Shown here one piece after another: positions 1 through 8,744 of a DNA stretch of 27,902 bases. The position numbers and the translations under genes are program-made. Below the pieces are notes generated by a model. The model made no database searches. It was not told the origin of the DNA and was given only the letters and a program-made list of their open reading frames with translations. The DNA is from SZUA-451 sp034721895 (GTDB taxonomy: Bacteria; Campylobacterota; Campylobacteria; Campylobacterales; Sulfurovaceae): contig JAYEND010000027.1 in NCBI GenBank assembly GCA_034721895.1, positions 1-27,902 of the forward strand, read 5' to 3'. How positions within the stretch are numbered: the stretch's first letter is position 1; each line of letters starts with the position of its first letter.

Positions 1-1176
1 TTGCTGGAATTGCCTTCGGAAACTTTTATCTGCGCACTGGGGAGAATTCCCCCTCACAAGATCGCTGCTGCTGCCGAAAAGATAGAGAGTGATGAAGCGA
101 CAGACTTGATACAGCTCATCAAAAATGCCAATGAAGACCTGAGCCATAAAGTATTATCTCTTATAGAGCAGGAAGATCGCAGTGAAATTGTAGAGCTTTC
201 AAAATACAACGATGACCAGGCGGGCGCTTATATGGAGCGTGAATTTCTTTCGGCTCAGATGGGTGATACGGTTGCCGATGTCAAGGAATCAGTAAGAAGA
301 TTCAGGAGAGAAGAGCCCGCGACTCCTATCATTAAACTTTTTGTGATTGACAGCAAAAACAAACTGTTGGGGTCTGTTCATTTTACTGATTTGATCCTCT
401 TTGATGATATCGCAACCATCGAGGAGGTAGTCAGCAGTCTGGGATATAGGCCGCCTCTGAGTATTCGCCCTGTCTCTCCCGTCAATGAAGTGGTGCGGCT
501 CTTTGAGGAGTATGACCTCAATATTGTTGCAGTTGTCGACAAATCAGGGAATCTGATCGGAAGAATCGTATATGATGATATCTATGATATGATCCGTCAT
601 ATCGAGATGGATCAGGCTTATGCTCTTGCAGGAGTCAGGGAAGAGTCAGAAGAGGGGAGCTTGAAAGGTGCTGCGAAGCAGCGTCTTGTCTGGCTGCTTG
701 TCAATCTCTTTACTGTCTTGGCAGCCTCTTTGGTTATCAGCCAATTTGATGAAATCATTATCACCTATGTAGCACTGGCTGCCCTTTTGCCTCTAGTCGC
801 TGCCCTGGGCGGCAATGCGGGTATGCAGGCATTGACTGTCACGATACGCAAGCTGGCACTGGGTGAGATCGAATACTCCAACACGATCAAAACATTGAAA
901 CGGGAAGCTCTTATTGTGCTCTTCAATGGCATGGCGGTGGCTGCTGTCTCCAGTGTGGTTGTCTATGTGTGGTTCGGTGATCCAAGACTGAGTGTTATTA
1001 TGGCAATGGCGCTGTTGTTTACGATTCTCATTTCAGGAGTTGCCGGTACGCTCATCCCCCTGGGACTCAACAAGGCGGGCATTGATCCAGCCGTTGCCTC
1101 TTCGGTTTTTCTGACGACCACCACAGATATTTTGGGTTTTTTCATTTTCCTTGCGATGGCAGATGCTTTTTTGTGA
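1..1176 (+). CDS. mgtE: MgtE-type magnesium transporter, 5' end cut by window
   Basis: Inner-membrane Mg2+ channel/transporter of the MgtE family. The 391 visible residues show the end of the helical N domain (residues about 1-85), a CBS-domain pair (about 90-205) and about five hydrophobic segments from residue 228 to the C-terminus, including the conserved ALGGNAGMQ stretch (about 265-273) and the SSVFLTTTTDILGF segment near the end. MgtE proteins are usually about 450 residues, so roughly 60 N-terminal residues lie upstream of the window; the TTG at base 1 is not a supported start. In known MgtE proteins the N and CBS domains sense cytosolic Mg2+ and gate the pore. The gene ends just upstream of a Pho-box-like promoter that serves the next gene, so it is probably a separate transcription unit. 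Family assignment is secure; substrate is by family. Confidence 0.93.
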   Translation: MLELPSETFICALGRIPPHKIAAAAEKIESDEATDLIQLIKNANEDLSHKVLSLIEQEDRSEIVELSKYNDDQAGAYMEREFLSAQMGDTVADVKESVRRFRREEPATPIIKLFVIDSKNKLLGSVHFTDLILFDDIATIEEVVSSLGYRPPLSIRPVSPVNEVVRLFEEYDLNIVAVVDKSGNLIGRIVYDDIYDMIRHIEMDQAYALAGVREESEEGSLKGAAKQRLVWLLVNLFTVLAASLVISQFDEIIITYVALAALLPLVAALGGNAGMQALTVTIRKLALGEIEYSNTIKTLKREALIVLFNGMAVAAVSSVVVYVWFGDPRLSVIMAMALLFTILISGVAGTLIPLGLNKAGIDPAVASSVFLTTTTDILGFFIFLAMADAFL

Positions 1177-1187
1177 TTATGGCGCCA

Positions 1188-1220
1188 TGTAATCCATTTG
1201 TTACCTTTATGTTCTATAAT
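1188..1220 (+). promoter_or_regulatory. Pho-box-like promoter upstream of the pyruvate kinase-like gene
   Basis: TGTAATC (1188-1194), 4 nt, TGTTACC (1199-1205), exactly 9 nt, then TATAAT (1215-1220). Heptamer sequence, 11-bp spacing and 9-nt gap to the -10 match the promoters of pstS, pstC and the other phosphate-block genes in this window. The predicted transcript starts near 1227 and would have a leader of about 175 nt containing the hairpin at 1290-1339. PhoB-type control is inferred from this shared architecture. Confidence 0.65.
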
Positions 1221-1289
1221 AGATGAATTGTCAACCAGGTCACAAAAGTGCCCATTAATGCCGTCAAGCTAACAAGTATTTTCGCACTA

Positions 1290-1339
1290 GGAGTAGGGAC
1301 TTTAGTCCCGTTTTTTTATGGGACTGAAGTCCCTACTCC
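1290..1339. repeat. Nested palindrome, REP/MITE-like inverted repeat
   Basis: Two 20-nt arms (1290-1309 and 1320-1339) are reverse complements except for one position, which would be a G-U wobble in RNA. They are separated by a 10-nt T-rich loop. Each arm is itself nearly palindromic (GGGACT...AGTCCC), so the element can form one long hairpin or two small ones. No transposase is nearby. It sits in the predicted 5' leader of the pyruvate kinase-like gene. It could be a dispersed repeat, an mRNA structure, or a terminator-like block for read-through from mgtE. Confidence 0.7.
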
Positions 1340-1401
1340 ATAAAAAAAGATTTACCCTTAGCTTAATAGTGTTGAAGGTGCCCAATATAGGAAAGAGAAC
1401 A

Positions 1402-3237
1402 GTGCTAAACAAAAAAATAATGGAATCAGCCTTGAGAGAAGTTCAAGAGTTGCGCATGGATATTCTTGAGGCGCGTAAAAAAGCAGACCCCTCGCACCCG
1501 CGATATCAGAGTCTGCTCAACCTGAGACACTATAGGATACTGCGCAGTAAAAACCGCACAAAGTTACAGGAGAAGCTTTTTTTGATGTCCCTCTCTTCTT
1601 TGGGTCGATCTTATGGTCATGTGGCGGCAAGTATCGATACTCTTTATGATCAGATGGTCAGCTCATTGGGCGGTGAAATGCTTTCTCCTGAAGAGATGGC
1701 AGGATTTCATCATGTCAGTATCTCTGAGGCGATCGAGCTTGCTTCGCATAACAGTTTTACACTTTTTGGCGGCAAGCCAAGTGCAAGACTCAGCAAACAG
1801 AAGACGACAGTGATGGTGACACTTCCCTCTTATGCCGCTGAGAACGACGGCTTACTGATTCGTGGGCTTGCCAGGGCAGGTGTCAGAGTCTTTCGTATCA
1901 ATACAGCCCATGACTCTGCCGGGGTTTGGCAGGCTATGGCAGATGTGATCGCGGATATCAACCAGGGGCGTCACGAAGAGAAAAAGTTGAAAATATTTAT
2001 TGACCTGGCAGGTCCGAAGATCCGAACAGGAAAGATAAAAAGAGTTGATCTTCCTGTTGTAGTGGGCAGCAACAAGAGTGAAAAAGAGGTGATACTCTAT
2101 CCGGAAAAGGGTACAACAGCACCCCAGAAAACAGATATTATCACGCAGAAAAAAATGTCTGCAACACTCTGTGTAGAGAAAAAGTTCTATAAAAAACTCA
2201 AAACAGGAGATGCGATCAAGGTTCGGGATGCGAATGGCAAAAAAGCAAAGATCACATTGACGAAGATAACAAAAAACAGTGCCAGAGGCACCATTGACAA
2301 AAAGGTTTTTTTGGATAAGGACTCTATGCTCCGACAAAAGGATGCAAAAAGTTTCCTCCTGAATATCGAGAGACAGATAGAACAAATTCGTCTTTTTATC
2401 AATGATTATTTGATCATTACGGAAGAGAAAATTCCTGGTCATTCAACAGTTACAGATTCCGATGACAAAGTACTCAAATCAGCAGCGATCAGCTGCAGCC
2501 TCAAAGGTATGACCTCTTTTGTTGCGATTGGGGACAAAGTATTCATCGATGATGGGAAAATCGGCCTGGAAGTTTTGGAGAAGACGAAACAGGCGATCAT
2601 TTGCCGAGTGACGCATGCCAAAGTCAATGGTACGCTGATCAAAGAGGAGAAGGGGATCAATTTTCCTGATTCGGAACTCAAAATAGCTGCTTTGACGAAA
2701 GCAGATCGTCAAAATATACTTTCGGTGATCGATTTTGCTGATAGTTTCAGTCTCTCTTTTTGTCAAAAGCAAGAAGATGTTCGGGAACTTCGGGAACTTC
2801 TGCGTGAGCATCGCAGGGATGATGCAGGCATTGTCGCGAAGATCGAAACAAAAAATGCTGTCAGCAATATGCCGGAAATTCTCGAAGAGTTGCTGGCCTG
2901 CAAAAACAGTGGCGTGATGATCGCACGGGGAGACTTGGCTATCGAAGTAGGATTTATCAATATGTCATTCATACAGGAAGAGCTTCTCGATATCTGCAAT
3001 GCAGCCCACATGCCGGTCATCTGGGCAACCCAGGTACTGGAGAGTCAAATGAAAACCAATCTGCCCAGCCGGGCTGAGATATCCGATGCGGCACTCTCCG
3101 GTCGCGCTGAGTGTGTGATGCTGAACAAAGGACCCTTTGCCATCGATACTATCGATATTCTCAGACAGATACTTCACGAGATGCACCTGCTCTTCAAGAA
3201 GAACCAAAAGCTGCTCAGCAAAGCAACCCTCTGGTAG
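1402..3237 (+). CDS. Pyruvate kinase-like protein with N-terminal extension and no C-terminal domain
   Basis: Predicted cytosolic enzyme of the pyruvate kinase fold (phosphoenolpyruvate + ADP to pyruvate + ATP in the family). About 140 N-terminal residues are unlike standard enzymes. The barrel then follows with recognisable motifs: VRVFRINTAH (family RLNFSHG), DLAGPKIRTG, an unusually long B-domain insertion, KGINFPDSEL, AKIE with the catalytic Lys and metal-binding Glu, ARGDLAIEVG with the metal-binding Asp, and WATQVLESQ. The protein stops after the barrel, so the C-terminal domain that carries allosteric sites in ordinary pyruvate kinases is missing; the usual MLSGETAAGKYP stretch is MLNKGPFAID. 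I chose GTG 1402 (611 aa) because AGGAAAG lies about 9 nt upstream; ATG 1420 has no such site and ATG 1318 lies inside the hairpin. A Pho-box-like promoter precedes it. Whether it is an active pyruvate kinase or acts on a related substrate is open. Confidence 0.8.
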   Translation: MLNKKIMESALREVQELRMDILEARKKADPSHPRYQSLLNLRHYRILRSKNRTKLQEKLFLMSLSSLGRSYGHVAASIDTLYDQMVSSLGGEMLSPEEMAGFHHVSISEAIELASHNSFTLFGGKPSARLSKQKTTVMVTLPSYAAENDGLLIRGLARAGVRVFRINTAHDSAGVWQAMADVIADINQGRHEEKKLKIFIDLAGPKIRTGKIKRVDLPVVVGSNKSEKEVILYPEKGTTAPQKTDIITQKKMSATLCVEKKFYKKLKTGDAIKVRDANGKKAKITLTKITKNSARGTIDKKVFLDKDSMLRQKDAKSFLLNIERQIEQIRLFINDYLIITEEKIPGHSTVTDSDDKVLKSAAISCSLKGMTSFVAIGDKVFIDDGKIGLEVLEKTKQAIICRVTHAKVNGTLIKEEKGINFPDSELKIAALTKADRQNILSVIDFADSFSLSFCQKQEDVRELRELLREHRRDDAGIVAKIETKNAVSNMPEILEELLACKNSGVMIARGDLAIEVGFINMSFIQEELLDICNAAHMPVIWATQVLESQMKTNLPSRAEISDAALSGRAECVMLNKGPFAIDTIDILRQILHEMHLLFKKNQKLLSKATLW

Positions 3238-3581
3238 TTGTTCCCAAATTCCTAAATACAAGCGTTACCACTACTGCAAAATTTTCTATTTCGAGATTTG
3301 GGTTGTTATGAAAATGTTATCATTTGCGCGTATCATGGCAGCATCAGCCAAAATGGAGGCTCCCAATGAAAGAGATAACACACATACCCCACAAGAAGAT
3401 AGAAAAACTTGCCAAGAGAGTTGCAAAAACTTTTTCACTAACATAAGAAGAGGCTATGGAGGTCATTTATGAAGAGATGTCCATGGTCGAATCTCTTTTT
3501 CTAGGAGTTTTATTAGAATATTGCCTTATGTATATATATTATATCAAATTATTGATTTTAGGTAGGTTATCCGACAGGCTC
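3238..3581. other. Intergenic region between two convergent genes
   Basis: These 344 bases separate the 3' ends of the pyruvate kinase-like gene (plus) and the TonB-dependent receptor gene (minus). The only coding-like content is the interrupted small ORF at 3366-3500. The stretch 3500-3570 is very AT-rich. I see no strong intrinsic terminator for either flanking gene. Confidence 0.6.
3366..3500 (+). pseudogene. Small ORF interrupted by an in-frame stop
   Basis: ATG 3366 is preceded by a good ribosome binding site (TGGAGG) and encodes 26 residues (MKEITHIPHKKIEKL... ending SLT) before TAA at 3444-3446. Reading on in the same frame gives EEAMEVIYEEMSMVESLF, which has the charged helical look of a genuine protein; after about 3500 the frame turns into low-complexity hydrophobic sequence. 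The simplest reading is a small protein gene broken by a nonsense mutation and decayed downstream. I do not recognise the family; the helical, basic N-terminus would suit a small antitoxin or regulator. It could also be a real 26-residue peptide, or chance. Confidence 0.35.
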
Positions 3582-6500
3582 CTAGAGTCCTATATACCCC
3601 AGGAGGTCATCCGGTATCATACCTGAAAGATCATCCAGACTGGTGAACTTTGCCGAGAACTTCACCCCAATGTCAGAGCCCTTTTTATAACGACGTGTGA
3701 CTTTGTCGTCTTCTGTCCATACGGTTTCATCATTAAAGATATTGCGTGCTCTTACTGTCATTTCGATATCATTGTCAAACTTCTCGATCCAGACTATATC
3801 CACCAGATCCGGCGGGATCTCATACTGATCAGGATAATCATAGACATCGATGACACCGACTTTTCTGATCCTTTCCGCCATCTTGTTGTAGAGCAGGACA
3901 ACTGACCGCTGAACGGTCTCATACCCCAGAGTCAGGTTGATCACATAGGGCGAGAGTCCCTGAAGCTGTCGATGATTTGAACTGAATGTCGCTTCCTGCT
4001 CCTCTGTCAGTGTCACCTCCGAATAGTTGTAAGAGAAGTTTCCCGCAATATAAAAATCAGAAAGTTTCTCATGGACAAAATCCAACTGCTTCCTTCCATC
4101 GATCTCGATACCGTACAGTGTGGCAAAATCAGTATTTGCAAATGAGTAGATAGGTAGTGACGAAGTAGGCAGCTGTATATCTTCGATCGGATCTTTCATA
4201 TATTTATAGTATAAACCTACCCGTATATTCTCCAGTGCAGAGAAGTAGTGGCTATACTTCAGGTCCAGATTGTATATAGTGGTATTGACCAGGTTCGGGT
4301 TGCCGACTATTGTTGCCACGTCAAAGGGGTGGAAATACTCGCCCTCGGTAAATTCTCTCAGGTCCGGCATGATATAAGTCTTGGAAGCCGCAAAATCAAA
4401 GATATTCTTTTGATCATAATTATACTTTACTGTCACCGAGGGAAAGAATTCATTGATACCCAGCTCTTCAGGTTTTTTATAGATATTACGGCGCTGTGTA
4501 ACATCCGGATTGTCCCGGTCTTCCACATACTGGTCGATCTTTTGCGTCAGATCCACATAACGTACACCCGCCACTATCTCAACACCTTCCCACGGCTTGG
4601 TGAACCAGGAAATATAGGGGCTCGTCTCATCAACATAACCGTCAAAATAATCCGCTGCCTTAAAAAGCGTACTGACCAGGAACGGACGAACATCATAAGG
4701 ATATGCCGGCAAGACATAATTGCCATAAATATTGTCGATATCCTGAGTCAGATCACGGTCATCCACAAAAGAGTCACCCTGCTTGGAGAGATAATATTTG
4801 TTTTGGCGGGAGACACGCTCTTTTGAATAGATGTTGATACCGTATTCGATACTGTCTTCAGGACTGAAGCCATCATAGATATGCTTATTCTTCAGGTATA
4901 TTGCCCAGAGATTATCATCCGATTCGATACGGTTCGACAGGTGGTTCGTTATCGAATTATCGACAAATGTCCGGTCACCCTCTGTGATATAACTATACTG
5001 ATAATTATTCGGCTGGTAATAGCTTGCCTCTGACTTCTCCATCCCAAATGAAAATTTGGAAACCACATTGAAGACTTGATAGTCCATGTCCCCACTGACC
5101 TGGTCGGCATTGAGTGTTCGCTCTTCCCAGTTGAGATAGTATTTGGTCAGCTGAGAGTAGTTCGACCCGATGATACCATCGACCACTCTGGTATTTTTGA
5201 TAGCATTTCTCGTGTAGAGTTTGGTATATTTCGCCCTGAAGACATCCATATAGTTATAGCCGACATTGAGCATACCGCCATGTTCATAGGTCGAAAAGAC
5301 CTGGTCAATATTACCATACTGATCAGGCTCGTTATACTGCGTACCGTCCGACTTGAAGCTGTATCCGTAGAACTCTTCGGGAACATAACGGTGCTTCTGA
5401 TCGTAGCGATAGGTTCCATAGATCGAGATATGGTGGTCCTCATTGATATCAAAACTCTTCGCACCTTCGATCTGGGCACCATATCCCGCCGGAAGCTTCG
5501 TATTTTTAAGGTTGAAGAGCCTATTGGGGTACATCTGTGTCAAACTCGAGAGTTCTTCCTTGCTGTAGTCCCGGGTGGTGAAGGTGGGTGTTCTCTCTCC
5601 GACCTTGATCTGGGAACCATCCAGTATGGGCTGGGCGATCGCACGGTAACCGTTGTCGTATCCCAGCTGATCGGTGGTACTTCCCTCGTAGTTGATCGCA
5701 TTGTCTCCTGTATGGTTATTGACCATTCCCGCCAGTGAGATCTTGATAAAATCTTCTTTGATATCATCTTTGGTGCGGATATTGATATATCCCCCTCCGA
5801 AACTGCTTGGGATATTGGGAGTGGCACTCTTCTGTACTTCGATAGAGCCGATGACATTGGAAGGGAAAATATCCAGAGGTACGACTCTTTTGATTGGATT
5901 GGGCGAAGGCAACGGCAGGGAGTTCATCTCGATATTGGAGTAGCGTTCTCCCAATCCGCGGACATAAACATTTTTTCCATCTACGATCGTGATCCCCGGC
6001 AATCTTCTTACCGCAGCAGCTGCATTTCCATCACCCTTTTTGGTCATCTCTTCAGAACCGATAATGTTGGTGATCGCAACCGTATTCTTCTCTTCGGCGA
6101 CGATCTCCGAGATACTTCCCTCAACCTGAGGTGCGAGGACGACATACTCATCGAGTTCCATACTTGCCGGTGTCAGCAGGATTTGTTTGAATGTTTTGCC
6201 GCCGTTGCTCACCTGAACATTGTTGATCGTCTGTGCACTGTAGGCAGTATGCACGACTGACATGCTCAGGGTGGCCCCGGCAGGGATCTCCACACTGAAG
6301 TGTCCGCTGCTGTCGGTTCTGGTATCTACGGCCGTACCCTTGACAAATATCCGGGCTCCCGGGATAGGGCTTTTGTTCTCAGACGAGAGAACCACTCCCT
6401 GAAGCCTCCCCTTACCGGTAACCTTCTTCATATCCTCTTTAGGCTGCGTCATCTTGCCCACTGGCGTATCGATAGTTACCAAGGGTGCCCCTGTCAGAGA

Positions 6501-6809
6501 GAAAGTGGCCACAACCTGGGTATCACGATCCTCTTTGATCTCAATTGTTTTTTTAAAATAACCCAGATTCTGTTTGTCTACTCCTCTACCGACTATCTCT
6601 ACCCTGTGTTTTCCAACATTCAGAGGGGCTTTCAGGGATCCGTCGATATCGCTTTTGAAAATCCGCTTCCCGTCAACGGTCACGATGCTTCCCTGCATCG
6701 GTTGCCCATTCTTGAAAATGAAAACAGAAAGCGTACCCTGCTTAGTCTCCTGCGCATAGACTGCAGTCAACATCATTGCTACTGCAAATAGTTTAACAAT
6801 TATTCTCAT
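3582..6809 (-). CDS. Oar-like TonB-dependent outer-membrane receptor
   Basis: Outer-membrane gated beta-barrel powered by the TonB complex encoded upstream in the same operon. 1075 residues: signal peptide (1 to about 20, ending VYAQ), two carboxypeptidase-regulatory-like beta-sandwich domains (about 25-105 and 135-215), a plug domain (about 240-350, with the VYVRGLGERYSN and GGGYINIRT motifs typical of receptor plugs), then a barrel rich in alternating aromatic strands. This layout matches Oar-type receptors. The last clear strand (GVKFSAKFT) is followed by a tail of about 20 residues ending GYIGL rather than the usual terminal aromatic. Its ATG directly abuts the stop codon of the TPR gene, so the two are translationally linked. 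Substrate unknown: phosphate-rich ligands, or the beta-helix lipoproteins encoded nearby as export clients, are inferences from context. Confidence 0.9.
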   Translation of the reverse strand: MRIIVKLFAVAMMLTAVYAQETKQGTLSVFIFKNGQPMQGSIVTVDGKRIFKSDIDGSLKAPLNVGKHRVEIVGRGVDKQNLGYFKKTIEIKEDRDTQVVATFSLTGAPLVTIDTPVGKMTQPKEDMKKVTGKGRLQGVVLSSENKSPIPGARIFVKGTAVDTRTDSSGHFSVEIPAGATLSMSVVHTAYSAQTINNVQVSNGGKTFKQILLTPASMELDEYVVLAPQVEGSISEIVAEEKNTVAITNIIGSEEMTKKGDGNAAAAVRRLPGITIVDGKNVYVRGLGERYSNIEMNSLPLPSPNPIKRVVPLDIFPSNVIGSIEVQKSATPNIPSSFGGGYINIRTKDDIKEDFIKISLAGMVNNHTGDNAINYEGSTTDQLGYDNGYRAIAQPILDGSQIKVGERTPTFTTRDYSKEELSSLTQMYPNRLFNLKNTKLPAGYGAQIEGAKSFDINEDHHISIYGTYRYDQKHRYVPEEFYGYSFKSDGTQYNEPDQYGNIDQVFSTYEHGGMLNVGYNYMDVFRAKYTKLYTRNAIKNTRVVDGIIGSNYSQLTKYYLNWEERTLNADQVSGDMDYQVFNVVSKFSFGMEKSEASYYQPNNYQYSYITEGDRTFVDNSITNHLSNRIESDDNLWAIYLKNKHIYDGFSPEDSIEYGINIYSKERVSRQNKYYLSKQGDSFVDDRDLTQDIDNIYGNYVLPAYPYDVRPFLVSTLFKAADYFDGYVDETSPYISWFTKPWEGVEIVAGVRYVDLTQKIDQYVEDRDNPDVTQRRNIYKKPEELGINEFFPSVTVKYNYDQKNIFDFAASKTYIMPDLREFTEGEYFHPFDVATIVGNPNLVNTTIYNLDLKYSHYFSALENIRVGLYYKYMKDPIEDIQLPTSSLPIYSFANTDFATLYGIEIDGRKQLDFVHEKLSDFYIAGNFSYNYSEVTLTEEQEATFSSNHRQLQGLSPYVINLTLGYETVQRSVVLLYNKMAERIRKVGVIDVYDYPDQYEIPPDLVDIVWIEKFDNDIEMTVRARNIFNDETVWTEDDKVTRRYKKGSDIGVKFSAKFTSLDDLSGMIPDDLLGYIGL

Positions 6810-8087
6810 CTATATACACTCCAGACTGTTTTCTTTGCATTTTTCTATATTTTTTCGAATAATCGTCGCTTTGGAGAAGAGTTCATTATCGGTGATCTTC
6901 TTGAGATTTTCTTCTGCTGCGTCATAATCCTTTGCCATATAGTACGCGTAGGCAAGCGCATATCTCAGATTATCGTCACTTAGCATATTGTAACGCTTGA
7001 GTGCATCTTTCAGACCGATGATCTTTTCGTACTCCTGGCGGTCTACATAGATAGCGATCTTCTGTTTGAGTTTTTCCACTTTGTCATTAACCTGTGAATT
7101 GAGATAAATCGCATGAGGCAGATTCCCGACTCTACGGTAAAGTTCAGCAGCCTCCTTACTGTATTTCGCATCATAATACGATCCCACTTCAAATAGCCCA
7201 GCGGTCGTAAATGGCATCCCTTTTTGCATATAGATGTGTCCAAGCAGCATATTGATCTTGGCATTGTCGGGAAAGCTCAGTTTAGCCTCTTCCAGTACTT
7301 TCAGCGCTTCTTCCCGCTGACCGCCGGAGAGCAGCATCTGTGAGAGTGCAATATGCTCACCGGCATTTGGTTTGCCCCGCTTCATATAGAGATAAGCGCT
7401 CTCAACCGCCTGCTGGTAGAGTTTGAGCTCGGCAAAGTAGTAAAATTTCTGCTTGAGCAGTGTTTGGTCATCCGGAAAGCGTCTCGCTCCTTCTGTCAGG
7501 AAATTGATCGACCTGTCATACTCTTTGAGTTTCCAGTAACAATCCGAGCGAAGCATATAGTGCCCTGCATTTTCACGTCCTTTGGGGCCGGCAAGGTCCA
7601 GATAGCGTACAGTATTTCGATAATCCTGTATCTTGTAGTACTCCTGGCTCAAATTGATATAGAGCTGGGCTAACTTTTCAGTACGTACTTTTTCGGGATC
7701 GAAAGTAGATACCGGCTTATTCTTAGCCTCATCATCACTATAGACAGAAAAGAGATATTTACGTTTTTCTTCTACTGCATTGGGATCTTTGAACTCCTTG
7801 ACCTTGGTTGCTTCTACTGCTTTTTTCAGTGTATTGATCGCTTTTTCGTGCTGTTCCTTCCGCATTGCGATAACAGCTTTGATCGTATAGAACTTGGCAG
7901 CGTCAAAATCAGGACTGTTTTGGTCCACTTGTCTCAATTCGCTGTCAGCTTTGTCAAACTTGCCATCATAGACCATCATCGTGGCAATCGCCAAATGGTC
8001 TACCTCCTGCTCTTCACTGTTCTTTTGTGCATACAGTGCGGAAGACAGTATGGCAGCAGCGATACAGATACTTACTACTTTTTTCAT
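6810..8087 (-). CDS. Periplasmic TPR-repeat protein of the TonB operon
   Basis: 425 residues with an N-terminal signal peptide (MKKVVSICIAAAILSSALYAQ) and no lipobox cysteine, followed by helical tetratricopeptide-type repeats over most of its length (for example around residues 45-75, 135-165, 175-210 and 255-290). Probably a periplasmic scaffold. TPR proteins accompany TtpC/ExbB/ExbD/TonB clusters in other Proteobacteria, where they help couple the energy-transducing complex to its receptor. Here it lies between tonB (9 nt upstream) and the receptor (0 nt downstream), consistent with a partner of both. No enzymatic motif seen. Confidence 0.82.
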   Translation of the reverse strand: MKKVVSICIAAAILSSALYAQKNSEEQEVDHLAIATMMVYDGKFDKADSELRQVDQNSPDFDAAKFYTIKAVIAMRKEQHEKAINTLKKAVEATKVKEFKDPNAVEEKRKYLFSVYSDDEAKNKPVSTFDPEKVRTEKLAQLYINLSQEYYKIQDYRNTVRYLDLAGPKGRENAGHYMLRSDCYWKLKEYDRSINFLTEGARRFPDDQTLLKQKFYYFAELKLYQQAVESAYLYMKRGKPNAGEHIALSQMLLSGGQREEALKVLEEAKLSFPDNAKINMLLGHIYMQKGMPFTTAGLFEVGSYYDAKYSKEAAELYRRVGNLPHAIYLNSQVNDKVEKLKQKIAIYVDRQEYEKIIGLKDALKRYNMLSDDNLRYALAYAYYMAKDYDAAEENLKKITDNELFSKATIIRKNIEKCKENSLECI

Positions 8088-8096
8088 CTCTTCCTC

Positions 8097-8738
8097 TTAA
8101 TTAAAGTCAAATCGGACTTTTTGCTTCGCCCATACTTTGACAGGCCGTCCTTTATATTTACCCGGTGAAAAGCGCCAGTTCCTGATTCCGCTCAATGCAA
8201 CAGCATCAAAGACACCTGCCGGTTGGGATTCAAGTATCTTGGCTGTCTCGACCGTACCATCTGCATCGATGAGCAGGTTGACGATAACATAGCCTTTAAT
8301 ACGGTTTTTCATCGCCGCACTTGGATACTCCATAGGTGATCTGGAGAGTACTCTTGGTTTGGTATCAACCGTCCCTTCGCTCATGGCTGTGTCTTTGGCG
8401 ATATCTTCAAGCAATGAATTGGCATCACCCGCAATGTCGCCGAGACCAAATTCCGGAATATCCATCTCAATACCGCCAAGAAGCGCACCCAGATCCGGCA
8501 TCGGAGCTTTTGGTGCACGTTTTGGCTTGGGCTTCGGTTTCGGTTTCGGCTTTTTGATCTCCTGTTTGGGCTGCTTTTTGACCTTTACATAGCGCATCTG
8601 CTCTTTTTTGACCTGATCCTTCTTGTTGACGTCTTTACTGAAGGAAACGACCAATATGATCATCAGCAGTGCACCCAAAAGCATAGAGAGCAGTGCGGCC
8701 ACTACTCTCTTTGAATGACTATTTTTTATGCTTTCCAT
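8097..8738 (-). CDS. tonB: TonB energy-transducing protein
   Basis: 213 residues. A single membrane anchor (about 11-33) is followed by a Lys/Pro-rich segment with alternating KP dipeptides (about 60-75), typical of the periplasm-spanning part of TonB. The C-terminal TonB domain follows (about 128-213), with the YPSAAMKNRIKGYVIVNLLI and GIRNWRFSPGK elements. It transmits proton-motive-force energy from ExbB/ExbD to the plug of a TonB-dependent receptor, presumably the one encoded two genes downstream. The residues between the Pro-rich part and the C-terminal domain (about 80-127) are acidic and Gly-rich, and less typical. It starts 6 nt after exbD. Confidence 0.93.
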   Translation of the reverse strand: MESIKNSHSKRVVAALLSMLLGALLMIILVVSFSKDVNKKDQVKKEQMRYVKVKKQPKQEIKKPKPKPKPKPKRAPKAPMPDLGALLGGIEMDIPEFGLGDIAGDANSLLEDIAKDTAMSEGTVDTKPRVLSRSPMEYPSAAMKNRIKGYVIVNLLIDADGTVETAKILESQPAGVFDAVALSGIRNWRFSPGKYKGRPVKVWAKQKVRFDFN

Positions 8739-8744
8739 TTAGCA

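Noticed and set aside
1318..1401. Upstream ATG start for the pyruvate kinase-like protein
   Set aside because: The ATG lies inside the inverted repeat and lacks a ribosome binding site; the residues up to 1401 look non-coding, while GTG 1402 has AGGAAAG at good spacing.
3501..3585. CTAGGAG/CTCCTAG inverted repeat as a terminator
   Set aside because: The arms are 71 nt apart and lack a T-run on either strand, so a terminator is not supported.
5076..5738. Long open frame on the plus strand inside the receptor gene
   Set aside because: It is antisense to a clearly coding receptor, has no ribosome binding site or recognisable domain, and reflects codon bias of the real gene.
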